In this document: piece by piece, positions 1 to 7,172 of the stretch
How the letters are laid out: each line of letters opens with the position of its first letter
Position numbering within the stretch: the stretch's first letter is position 1
Assembly: GCF_000424185.1 (NCBI RefSeq)
Contig: NZ_AUJK01000008.1
Coordinates: 62,001-126,000, forward strand
DNA from: Prevotella sp. AGR2160
GTDB taxonomy: Bacteria; Bacteroidota; Bacteroidia; Bacteroidales; Bacteroidaceae
Direction: 5' to 3'
DNA: 64,000 bases
The notes under the pieces: generated by a model
The model's input: the letters and a program-made list of their open reading frames with translations, nothing else
What the model was told of the DNA's origin: nothing
The model's database searches: none
Made by a program: the position numbers and the translations under genes

Positions 1-1564
1 GAGTAAGCAAGTAGAAAAGATCAAAGAACTCATAGCCAAGCGTGAGCAGGCCCGTCTGGGCGGAGGTCAGAAGGCCATTGACAAGCAGCACGCCAGAGGC
101 AAGTATACAGCCCGTGAGCGTATTGACATGCTCGTAGACGCGGGTAGTTTTGAAGAGTATGACATGTTCAAGCTCCACCGTTGTCATAACTTCGGCATGG
201 AGAAGAAGCAGTTCCTCGGTGACGGTGTCGTTGCCGGCTCGGCGACCATCGACGGCCGTCTCGTCTATGTCTATGCCCAGGACTTCACCGTCAACGGCGG
301 CAGTCTGTCGGAGACGATGGCACAGAAGATCTGTAAGGTGATGGACATGGCCATGACGATGGGTGCTCCCGTGATCTGCATGAACGACTCCGGCGGTGCC
401 CGTATTCAGGAGGGCATCTCCGCCCTTGCCGGTTATGGAGAGATCTTCGAGCGTAACATCCTCGCCAGTGGCGTGATCCCGCAGATCAGTGCCATTATGG
501 GTCCCTGTGCCGGTGGTGCCGTATACAGTCCTGCCCTCACCGACTTCATCATCATGACGGAGGGCACGAGTTATATGTTCCTTACCGGTCCGAAGGTCGT
601 GAAGACGGTGACGGGCGAGGATATCGATGCCGAGCACCTCGGTGGTGCCAGTGTCCATGCCAGCAAGAGCGGCGTGACCCACTTCACGGCGAAGACGGAG
701 GAGGAGTGCATGGAGCTCATCAAGACCCTGCTGTCCTACCTGCCGAGCAACAATACCGAGGAAGCTCCGCGCGTGGAGTGCACGGATCCCATCGACCGTA
801 AGGAAGACCTCCTCAACGAGATCATCCCCGAGGACCCGAACCAGGCCTACGATATGTATAAGGTCATTGCCGCCGTCACCGATAACGGTGAGTTCTTCGA
901 GGTCCAGCCGAAGTTCGCGAAGAACATCATCACCGGATTCGCCCGTTTCAACGGTCAGAGTGTCGGTATCGTGGCTAACCAGCCCGCCGCCTATGCCGGT
1001 GTCCTCGATGTCAACGCCAGTCGTAAGGGTGCCCGTTTTGTCCGTTTCTGTGACGCATTCAATATCCCCATCGTCAGTCTCGTCGATGTCCCGGGCTTCC
1101 TCCCCGGAACGGGTCAGGAGTATAATGCCGTCATCCAGCACGGTGCCCAGCTCCTCTTCGCTTACGGTGAGGCCACAGTACCTAAGATCACGATTACACT
1201 GCGCAAGAGCTACGGCGGAAGTCATATCGTCATGGGCTGTAAGCAGCTCCGTGCCGACCTGAACTTCGCCTGGCCGAGTGCTGAGATCGCCGTCATGGGT
1301 GCCAGTGGTGCCGTAGCCATCCTCTGTGGCAAGGAAGCCAAGAAGGTGAAGGAGGAAGGCGGAGACGTGAAGGCATTCCTCGCCGAGAAGGAAGACGAGT
1401 ATACGGAGACCTTCGCCAACCCGTATCAGGCAGCCCAGTTCGGTTATATCGATGATGTCATCGAGCCGCGCAACACCCGTTTCCGCATCTGCCGCGGATT
1501 GGCCCAGTTGGCCACGAAGAAACAGAGTCTGCCCGCGAAGAAACACGGGTGCATGCCGATGTAG
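1..1564 (+). CDS. mmdA: Methylmalonyl-CoA decarboxylase alpha subunit (carboxyltransferase), 5' edge cut
   Basis: Carboxyltransferase of the biotin-dependent acyl-CoA family. It moves the carboxyl group of (S)-methylmalonyl-CoA to biotin on the partner carrier protein, yielding propionyl-CoA in the succinate-propionate route. The open frame runs from the first bases of the window (SKQVEKIKELIAKRE), so the true start is at or just before base 1; the g at base 1 could be the last base of ATG, giving about 520 residues, normal for the family. The two crotonase-like halves are visible, with the glycine-rich motifs GGARIQEG in the N-half and GGSHIVMG in the C-half. The following genes (small epsilon-like peptide, biotin carrier) favour a decarboxylase over a soluble propionyl-CoA carboxylase beta chain, but sequence alone does not separate the two. 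No sodium-pump beta subunit lies downstream; panD follows. Confidence 0.9.
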   Translation, partial: SKQVEKIKELIAKREQARLGGGQKAIDKQHARGKYTARERIDMLVDAGSFEEYDMFKLHRCHNFGMEKKQFLGDGVVAGSATIDGRLVYVYAQDFTVNGGSLSETMAQKICKVMDMAMTMGAPVICMNDSGGARIQEGISALAGYGEIFERNILASGVIPQISAIMGPCAGGAVYSPALTDFIIMTEGTSYMFLTGPKVVKTVTGEDIDAEHLGGASVHASKSGVTHFTAKTEEECMELIKTLLSYLPSNNTEEAPRVECTDPIDRKEDLLNEIIPEDPNQAYDMYKVIAAVTDNGEFFEVQPKFAKNIITGFARFNGQSVGIVANQPAAYAGVLDVNASRKGARFVRFCDAFNIPIVSLVDVPGFLPGTGQEYNAVIQHGAQLLFAYGEATVPKITITLRKSYGGSHIVMGCKQLRADLNFAWPSAEIAVMGASGAVAILCGKEAKKVKEEGGDVKAFLAEKEDEYTETFANPYQAAQFGYIDDVIEPRNTRFRICRGLAQLATKKQSLPAKKHGCMPM

Positions 1565-1572
1565 TTTCCCCT

Positions 1573-1674
1573 GCAGGGGCCGTCCCTTGTGGCGGCCCGA
1601 TGCCGGTTACGGCATTTCGTTTCCGCAAATGAACGGCGTTCCGCCGTCGGGCCGCCACAAGGGACGGCCCCTGC
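1573..1674. repeat. Perfect 28-bp inverted repeat pair (REPIN-like)
   Basis: Arms 1573-1600 and 1647-1674 are exact reverse complements (28 of 28), beginning GCAGGGGCCGTCCC. They enclose a 46-nt spacer that itself holds small palindromes (TGCCG/CGGCA and CGGCG/CGCCG). The pair lies 8 nt after the mmdA stop. A single copy of the same arm occurs at 14621-14650. Two inverted copies of a short hairpin unit around a spacer is the layout of REPIN elements. Confidence 0.85.
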
Positions 1675-1697
1675 AAGTGGATCAAAATATGATCATT

Positions 1698-1865
1698 ATG
1701 GCAAAAGAAAAGAACAAGGATAAGAACGTATTTGCCGCCATTGCCATGGCTCTGTATGAGTACGAGGGCAATAACGTACATGACATCGAACCGGGCGTGA
1801 TCACCATCAAGCACCGCCACACGCTGTGGAACGCGAAGATGCTGTCATTCACCCCGAAACCGTAA
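1698..1865 (+). CDS. 55-residue methylmalonyl-CoA decarboxylase epsilon-like subunit (OadG C-terminal type)
   Basis: Short gene between the carboxyltransferase and the biotin carrier, 6 nt before the latter. The start is ATG 1698 (MAKEKNKDKNVFAAIAMALY). The core (AAIAMALYEYE, then GVITIKHR and LWNAKM) resembles the soluble C-terminal end of OadG/MmdD gamma-delta subunits (AAIAAAL..., then LTIKR..., then W). The N-terminal membrane helix of those subunits is absent. From memory, Veillonella MmdE is likewise a 55-residue peptide resembling the C-terminus of MmdD and stabilises the complex. Role inferred: an assembly or stability factor linking carboxyltransferase and carrier. The match is by eye only. 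Confidence 0.7.
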   Translation: MAKEKNKDKNVFAAIAMALYEYEGNNVHDIEPGVITIKHRHTLWNAKMLSFTPKP

Positions 1866-1871
1866 AACGAT

Positions 1872-2306
1872 ATGAAAGAATTCAAGTATACCATTGATGG
1901 CAAGGAATACCAGGTAGCCATCGGCGACATCGACGAAGAGAAGAATGTCGCATCCGTCACCGTCAACGGTGAGGAGTATCAGGTAGCGCTGGAGAAGCCG
2001 GCGGAGCCTGAGAAGAAGAAGGTCGTGCTCGGCAAGCCCGCCGCCGCTTCCGAAGAGGAGGGCGAGGCAACGCCGGCTGCCAGTGTGAACAGTAACAATG
2101 CCGTGAAGGCTCCCCTGCCGGGAACGATCACGGAGGTCAGTGTCAGTGTTGGTCAGGAGGTCAGTGCCGGTGATACCGTCGTTGTCCTGGAGGCCATGAA
2201 GATGCAGAACAAGATTGAGGCCGAGAAGAGCGGTAAGGTCACGGCGATCTGCGTGAAGGTCGGCCAGGCCGTTCTCGAGGATGATCCGCTGGTGGTGATC
2301 GAATAA
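1872..2306 (+). CDS. mmdC: Biotin carboxyl carrier subunit of methylmalonyl-CoA decarboxylase
   Basis: 144-residue biotin carrier. It has an N-terminal beta-rich segment (1-42), a charged Ala/Pro/Glu linker (about 43-76) and a C-terminal biotinyl domain (about 77-144) with the biotin site EAMKMQ, the acceptor lysine being K110. The conserved PLPG turn (81-84) precedes it. Length and linker are typical of the MmdC/OadA-tail type. It shuttles the carboxyl group between MmdA and a membrane beta subunit, which is not present in this window. It lies 6 nt after the epsilon-like gene and 34 nt before panD, so one transcript is likely. Confidence 0.9.
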   Translation: MKEFKYTIDGKEYQVAIGDIDEEKNVASVTVNGEEYQVALEKPAEPEKKKVVLGKPAAASEEEGEATPAASVNSNNAVKAPLPGTITEVSVSVGQEVSAGDTVVVLEAMKMQNKIEAEKSGKVTAICVKVGQAVLEDDPLVVIE

Positions 2307-2340
2307 AGTCCCCCGCAAGAGGATCGATGCATGAAAGATT

Positions 2341-2697
2341 ATGCAGATAGAAATATTAAAATCGAAGATTCACTGTGCTGTCGTCACGGAGGCGAACATC
2401 AACTATATGGGTTCCATCACCATTGATGAGGACCTGATGGATGCCTGCGGGATGATTGCCGGTGAGAAGGTGCAGATTGTAGATAACAACAACGGTGAAC
2501 GTTTCGAGACGTATATCATCAAGGGCCGCCGTGGCTCGGGGGATATCTGTCTCAATGGTGCCGCTGCCCGTAAGGTCCTCGTGGGTGATACCGTGATCAT
2601 CATGAGTTTCGCCCTCATGGACTTCGAGGAGGCGAAGACGTTCAAGCCGCGGGTAATCTTCCCGGGAAAAGGAAACCGGGTAGAAGTAAAAAAGTAA
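2341..2697 (+). CDS. panD: Aspartate 1-decarboxylase
   Basis: Pyruvoyl enzyme converting L-aspartate to beta-alanine for pantothenate synthesis. It has 118 residues, close to the usual 117-127. The self-cleavage site Gly24-Ser25 is intact in NYMGSITID, as are the catalytic lysine K9 and the NGAAAR segment of the active site. Its product is used by PanC, encoded convergently just downstream, so two consecutive pantothenate steps face each other across a shared terminator. A PanZ-like activator was not seen. Confidence 0.95.
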   Translation: MQIEILKSKIHCAVVTEANINYMGSITIDEDLMDACGMIAGEKVQIVDNNNGERFETYIIKGRRGSGDICLNGAAARKVLVGDTVIIMSFALMDFEEAKTFKPRVIFPGKGNRVEVKK

Positions 2698-2715
2698 TAA
2701 AGTAAAAAAGTAAAG

Positions 2716-2746
2716 CTGCCGCAGAGGGTACGAACCTTTGCGGCAG
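2716..2746. terminator. Bidirectional terminator between panD and panC
   Basis: CTGCCGCA (2716-2723) pairs with TGCGGCAG (2739-2746), extended by four more pairs (one G-U) around a 7-nt loop. T-rich tracts follow on both strands. Confidence 0.85.
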
Positions 2747-2779
2747 TTTTACTTTTTTACTTTTTTACTTCTTTACTTT
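2747..2779. repeat. ACTTTTTT-type gene-end repeat
   Basis: Tandem TTTACTTTTTTAC-like units (AAGTAAAA on the minus strand) run into the last codons and stop of panC. The same pattern marks gene ends at 2685-2714, 27030-27072, 40556-40580, 43509-43541 and 55447-55478. Confidence 0.6.
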
Positions 2780-3630
2780 TTATACGTGATGTGGTCGATG
2801 AGGCGGATGGGGGTATGGCCGCAGTTGACGGTGATACAGCCGACGATGTAGGGGCTGGCCTCCCAAGAGGGGACATCGAGGAGGGTGTTGCCATCAACGA
2901 TCTCGAAATACTCTACGTCGAGGCCATCGACGGCATTGAGGTCGGCGACGACCTTGTCATGGGTCTCCTGAACGGTGTGCTCCTTGGCATAGTCGACGCT
3001 CGCCTTCAGCTCGGCATAGATCTTCGGGGCAATCTGGCGCTCCTCAGGCGTCAGCAGGGTGTTCCGGCTGCTCTTGGCCAGTCCGTCGTCCTCACGGATG
3101 GTGGGGCACTCGACGATCTTCAGCTTCTTGTCCATGCCGATATATTTCACGAGGCGCTTGACGACGGCGATCTGCTGCCAGTCCTTCTCTCCGAAGTAAG
3201 CCTTCGTCGGCTTGACGATATAGAACAGACGGCTGACGACCTGACAGACGCCATTGAAATGGCCGGGGCGGTGGGCACCCTCCATGACCGTTGTCTGCGG
3301 CGGGAACTCGAAATGGCGGTTGTCGGGCTCGGGATAGATATCCTTCACCGAGGGGGCGAAGCAGATGTCGGCACCGCAATCCTCAATAAGCTTGCAGTCG
3401 GCATCGAGGGTGCGGGGATAGCGCTCCAGGTCGCCCTTGTCATTGAACTGTGTAGGGTTGAGGAAGACGCTCACGACGGTGACGGCATTCTCCTTCACGC
3501 TACGACGAATCAAAGAGGCGTGTCCTTCATGCAGGGCACCCATGGTGGGCACAAGCCCAATCTCCTTTCCCTCCTTGTGAGCCTCGAAGAGCTCATTCTG
3601 GAGGTCTACAATATTGCTTATCGTTTTCAT
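2773..3630 (-). CDS. panC: Pantothenate synthetase (pantoate--beta-alanine ligase)
   Basis: ATP-dependent condensation of pantoate with beta-alanine, the last step of pantothenate synthesis. 285 residues, the usual length. The HIGH-type signature is PTMGALHEGHASL (residues 29-40), and a KMSKS-like KSSRN segment lies near residue 186. The start ATG at 3630 begins MKTISNIVDLQ. The gene is transcribed away from the short glycogen synthase and converges on panD. The panC / glycogen synthase / DUF4270 order is, from experience, recurrent in Bacteroidetes. Confidence 0.95.
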   Translation of the reverse strand: MKTISNIVDLQNELFEAHKEGKEIGLVPTMGALHEGHASLIRRSVKENAVTVVSVFLNPTQFNDKGDLERYPRTLDADCKLIEDCGADICFAPSVKDIYPEPDNRHFEFPPQTTVMEGAHRPGHFNGVCQVVSRLFYIVKPTKAYFGEKDWQQIAVVKRLVKYIGMDKKLKIVECPTIREDDGLAKSSRNTLLTPEERQIAPKIYAELKASVDYAKEHTVQETHDKVVADLNAVDGLDVEYFEIVDGNTLLDVPSWEASPYIVGCITVNCGHTPIRLIDHITYKK

Positions 3631-3709
3631 ATCACTTGCAAAATAACAACATTTTTCTTAAATAAAGAAGAAGAATGGTAAAAAAATTGCATTTCCGCCG
3701 ATTTTTTCG

Positions 3710-3717
3710 TAATTTTG
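3710..3717 (+). promoter_or_regulatory. -7 element for the short glycogen synthase
   Basis: TAATTTTG fits the Bacteroidetes TAnnTTTG -7 consensus, 30 nt before ATG 3748, with a T-rich stretch upstream where TTTG/TTG is expected. Confidence 0.6.
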
Positions 3718-3747
3718 CAACTTGAAAGAACATAAAAAAGATTCGCC

Positions 3748-4545
3748 ATGGCAAAAAAAGTGTTGTTCATCAACCAGGAGATTGCTCCTTACGTCCCAGA
3801 AACAGAAATGTCCGTCCTCGGCCGTGACCTTCCCTCGAAGGCTCAGGCGGCGGGTTTTCAGATCCGTACCTTCATGCCCAAATGGGGAAATATCAATGAA
3901 CGCCGCGGTCAGCTCCATGAGGTCATCCGCCTCTCGGGCATGAACCTCATCATCGATGATAGCGATCACCCGCTGATCATCAAGGTGGCCTCCATCCCCG
4001 TATCCCGTGTACAGGTATACTTCATTGATAACGAGGACTACTTCTCACACCGCCAGATGGAACAGGACGAGAAAGGCGAGGAATATCCTGACAACGGCGA
4101 GCGTGCCATCTTCTTCGCCCGTGGTGTCCTGGAGACGGTGAAGAAGCTGCGTTGGGCCCCGGACCTCATCGTCTGTCAGGGCTGGATGGGTGCCGTCGTA
4201 CCGTTCTATATCAAGAAGGCCTATAACGAGGAGCCGTGCTACGCCAACACGAAGGTCATCACCTCGCTCTTCACCAAACAGCTGCGTGGTGACCTCGGTG
4301 ACAACTTCAAGCGCTGCGTGCCGTTCCAGAACGCTACGGCGGAGCTGCTGAAGGACTACAATGAGAAGTTCGACTTCCTCGAGCTCGGCAAACTGGCCAT
4401 CGACTACAGTGATGGTATCGTGGAGGCCGACAGTGAGGTCAACGCGCAACTCCTGGACTATGCCAAGGCAAAGGGCACTCCCCTACTCACCTATCCCGGC
4501 GACGACTATCAGCAGGCGTATGCCGATTTCTTCAATAAGATTTAA
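3748..4545 (+). CDS. Short glycogen/starch synthase-like protein (N-terminal GT5 domain only)
   Basis: 265 residues starting MAKKVLFINQEIAPYVPETE, matching the N-terminal Rossmann domain of GT5 glycogen/starch synthases (VLF...E..P, then RGVLETVKKLRWAPDLIVCQGWM, equivalent to the PDIIH.HDW region). The C-terminal nucleotide-sugar-binding domain of a full GlgA (about 470+ residues) is absent. The ADP-glucose KxGGL motif is not preserved either (position reads ETEMSVLG). Catalysis is therefore doubtful, and a binding or regulatory role is possible. It lies 5 nt before the DUF4270 lipoprotein and is probably cotranscribed with it. Confidence 0.75.
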   Translation: MAKKVLFINQEIAPYVPETEMSVLGRDLPSKAQAAGFQIRTFMPKWGNINERRGQLHEVIRLSGMNLIIDDSDHPLIIKVASIPVSRVQVYFIDNEDYFSHRQMEQDEKGEEYPDNGERAIFFARGVLETVKKLRWAPDLIVCQGWMGAVVPFYIKKAYNEEPCYANTKVITSLFTKQLRGDLGDNFKRCVPFQNATAELLKDYNEKFDFLELGKLAIDYSDGIVEADSEVNAQLLDYAKAKGTPLLTYPGDDYQQAYADFFNKI

Positions 4546-4550
4546 TCCGA

Positions 4551-6011
4551 ATGAAATATAAGACATTGGCGGCCCTCATGGTGGCCGCCCTCTCCCTTTC
4601 AGCCTGTGATGACACGACGGACTCCATCGGTGGCTCCATCACGGACAAGGTGGATATGCTCACCGTCACCGACTCGTCCTTTACGGCGACGACACAGACG
4701 GTGATGGCCGACAGCGTTTATTCCCGTTCCTTCTCTCCTTATCTCGGCCGTGTCGTAGACCCCGAGACGAACGCCCTGGTGACGGGGAACGCGATGATGC
4801 AGTTTCAGACTTTCGCCAACCCCGGTTTCATTGCCGAGAACAAGTTGAAGACGACGGACAGCTACGGCCGTAAGGTGCCGGCAGCGACGTATCTGCAGCT
4901 CTATTTCACCACGTTCTATGGTGACTCCACGGCGCCGCAGAAGCTGCGGGTCTATGAGCTTGACAAGCCGATGCCGGAGACGACGAAATACTACAGTAAC
5001 TTTGACCCTATCGAGAAGGGCTATGTGCGCACGGGTGGTTACACGGTGGATCATAACTTCACCATCCAGGACCTCAGTCTGAGTGACTCCGTGCGGAACA
5101 GCAACGGTGAGACCCATGCCATCTCGATTCCGCTGAACAAGGCGTATACGGCGAAGGACGGTACGAAATACTCCTCTTTCGGCTCCTATCTGATGACGAT
5201 GTACCGGAAGCATCCCGAGTATTACGCCAATCAGAACAAGTTTCTGAAGAACGTGCTGCCGGGCTTCTACGTGAAGACCATCGGCGGCAGTGGGGCGATG
5301 GTGAAGATCATGGCCGGTTGGATCAACATGATCCAGGTGAAGGACTCCCTCGTGAAGGTCTATGACTCCACGGCGAAGGACAGCGTGTGGGAGACGCAGC
5401 AGTTCTCCACCTCCGCCTATGTGTCCCTGACGCCTGAGGTGCTGCAGACGAACGTCATCACCAACGGTTCGGAGCTGAAGGATATCGCTGCCGACAACAG
5501 TTGCTCGTATCTGAAGACGCCCGCGGGTCTCTTCACGGAGGTGACGCTCCCTGTGGAGGAGATCTTCAACGGCCATGAGACGGACTCCATCAACAGCGTG
5601 AAGCTCACCCTACCCTGTCTGAACAGTACACGGGCGAACCGCTACAGTCCGTATACGCTGCCGAAGGCCAACTATCTGCTCATCCTCCCCGTGAGCAAGC
5701 TGAAGAGTTTCTTCGAGAACAACGAGCTGCCCGATGGTGACCTCTCGCATACCACGAATTATTCCTCTTCGACGAACGGCTATACGTTCTATAATATCTC
5801 GGGGCTGGTGAAGTATATGCACCACCACAAGGGCGAGACGGACTGGAACAAGGCCATCATCGTCCCCGTGACGGTATCGACGACGACCACGAGCAGTGGT
5901 ACGACGGTGATCAACAAGGTGACGAACGACATGAGCCTGACGTCGACACGCCTCCAGGGCGGTACGACACCGCTGAAGGTCACGGCCGTATACAGTCATT
6001 TCGCAAAATAG
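4551..6011 (+). CDS. DUF4270 family lipoprotein
   Basis: 486 residues with a lipoprotein signal peptide (MKYKTLAALMVAALSLSAC, lipobox LSAC, Cys19) and an Asp/Thr-rich region after the Cys. The body is a long beta-rich sequence with no catalytic motif I can recognise. Length, start and position behind the one-domain glycogen synthase match the DUF4270 family. Function unknown; probably attached to the outer membrane. The start at 4551 is 5 nt after the preceding stop, indicating one transcript. Confidence 0.8.
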   Translation: MKYKTLAALMVAALSLSACDDTTDSIGGSITDKVDMLTVTDSSFTATTQTVMADSVYSRSFSPYLGRVVDPETNALVTGNAMMQFQTFANPGFIAENKLKTTDSYGRKVPAATYLQLYFTTFYGDSTAPQKLRVYELDKPMPETTKYYSNFDPIEKGYVRTGGYTVDHNFTIQDLSLSDSVRNSNGETHAISIPLNKAYTAKDGTKYSSFGSYLMTMYRKHPEYYANQNKFLKNVLPGFYVKTIGGSGAMVKIMAGWINMIQVKDSLVKVYDSTAKDSVWETQQFSTSAYVSLTPEVLQTNVITNGSELKDIAADNSCSYLKTPAGLFTEVTLPVEEIFNGHETDSINSVKLTLPCLNSTRANRYSPYTLPKANYLLILPVSKLKSFFENNELPDGDLSHTTNYSSSTNGYTFYNISGLVKYMHHHKGETDWNKAIIVPVTVSTTTTSSGTTVINKVTNDMSLTSTRLQGGTTPLKVTAVYSHFAK

Positions 6012-6019
6012 CAGAGCGT

Positions 6020-6184
6020 ATGGCAGACGGATATCTAGAGACGCGCCGCGAGGAATATGAGAAGCGGAAGGCGGAATGGCTGAAGAGAAAGAAACGGAGG
6101 GGGCGCCGGGCAACACCGCCTCCTTGCGCTTGCAAAGCGCAAGCACACAACGGCAGGCCGGACATGACGGCAGAAACGGCATAA
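6020..6184 (+). CDS. Possible 54-residue small protein with a repeat-encoded tail
   Basis: Small ORF starting 9 nt after the DUF4270 stop. It begins MADGYLETRREEYEKRKAEW, a strongly charged helix ending in KRKKRRGRR, reminiscent of short Bacteroidetes proteins that begin MADxxLE. The last third is encoded by the 37-bp hairpin repeat (PPCACKAQAHNGRPD). A terminator follows 6 nt after the stop. No Shine-Dalgarno sequence is visible, as is normal here. Either a real small gene whose 3' end was captured by the repeat, or chance. Confidence 0.45.
   Translation: MADGYLETRREEYEKRKAEWLKRKKRRGRRATPPPCACKAQAHNGRPDMTAETA
6123..6159 (+). repeat. 37-bp hairpin repeat, copy A
   Basis: Stem CTTGCGCTT/AAGCGCAAG followed by CACACAACGGCAGGCC. 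Same family as copies at 7184-7280, 9348-9384, 10230-10308, 18226-18262, 20540-20576 and 23943-23979. Confidence 0.9.
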
Positions 6185-6190
6185 CAATAC

Positions 6191-6224
6191 AAGGCGGCCA
6201 GCTCCTCACGGAGATGACCGCCTT
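6191..6224 (+). terminator. Terminator after the DUF4270 region
   Basis: AAGGCGG (6191-6197) pairs with CCGCCTT (6218-6224), with T5 overlapping and following on the plus strand. The loop is long (20 nt), so moderately convincing. Confidence 0.6.
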
Positions 6225-6260
6225 TTTGATTTACTGATAAAAAAATACAAACGTGATTCA

Positions 6261-7160
6261 TCAAAGGGATGAAACCATCTCATTGATGATGCCATCGGCC
6301 AAGCCGAGGTTTGGTACACTAATCTTTTCTGATTTGGAGCTGGCTGCGACATGGAGGAAGATCTCCGCGGCGGGTACGATGACATCGGCGCGGTCGGGCT
6401 TGAGGCTGTAGACCTTCATGCGTTCCTCCACACTCATCTTATGCAGGTCCTCATAGAGTCCACGGAGGGTCTCCACGGGGAGGAAGTCAAGTTTCTCTTT
6501 CTTTGAGGCCAGTCGGTAGAGTTTATTGATGTTACCGCCGGATCCGATGATCGTGATGTCGTGATGTCCGAGGGTGACGCGCTCGATCTCGCTCTTCATG
6601 TCGAGGAGGTCCTTCTTCTTCACCTTTCCGTTGAGGAGTCGGATGGTACCGACATTGAAGGAGTGGCTGTAGACGCGCTCGCCGTCACAGATGAAGCTGA
6701 TCTCCGTGGAGCCGCCACCGACATCGACATAGAGGAAGCAGCCCTCGTCGGGCATCATCGCCAGGTGGTTGTCGTAGATGATCTGACTCTCCTCGTCGCC
6801 GGAGATGATCTCGAGGCGAAGATGGGCGTCCTTGGCGATCTTCTTGATGATCTTCTTACCGTTTTTCGCGTCACGCATGGCGGAGGTGGCACAGGCGCGG
6901 TACTGGCTGACCTGATAGGCCTTCATGAGTTGGCGGTAGGCCTTCATCGTACAGATGAACTCATGGGCCCGTTCCTCACTGATCTTTCCCTGTGCGAAGA
7001 CATCCATGCCGAGTCGCAGGGGGATGCGGAGGAAGAGGAGCTTGCTGACGGTCTTGTTGCCGTCGATGTCAATCTCCACGTGTTTGATGAGCAACCGGGC
7101 GGCGTTGGATCCGACGTCCACGGCGGCGAGGTTGCATTTCTCGATATTCAGTTCTGTCAT
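6261..7160 (-). CDS. ppx: Exopolyphosphatase (Ppx/GppA family)
   Basis: 299 residues of the ASKHA-fold Ppx/GppA family, shorter than the roughly 510 residues of E. coli Ppx because only the two N-terminal domains are present. Motifs: DVGSNAARLL (phosphate 1), ATSAMRDAKN, YVDVGGGSTEIS (phosphate 2) and GSGGNINKL. It would release phosphate from polyphosphate ends or hydrolyse pppGpp; the adjacent ppk, 12 nt upstream in transcription, favours polyphosphate. Likely the last gene of an LRR-ppk-ppx transcript driven from the Pho-box-like promoter at 10164-10214. Confidence 0.88.
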   Translation of the reverse strand: MTELNIEKCNLAAVDVGSNAARLLIKHVEIDIDGNKTVSKLLFLRIPLRLGMDVFAQGKISEERAHEFICTMKAYRQLMKAYQVSQYRACATSAMRDAKNGKKIIKKIAKDAHLRLEIISGDEESQIIYDNHLAMMPDEGCFLYVDVGGGSTEISFICDGERVYSHSFNVGTIRLLNGKVKKKDLLDMKSEIERVTLGHHDITIIGSGGNINKLYRLASKKEKLDFLPVETLRGLYEDLHKMSVEERMKVYSLKPDRADVIVPAAEIFLHVAASSKSEKISVPNLGLADGIINEMVSSL

Positions 7161-7172
7161 TGTCTTTCGTTT

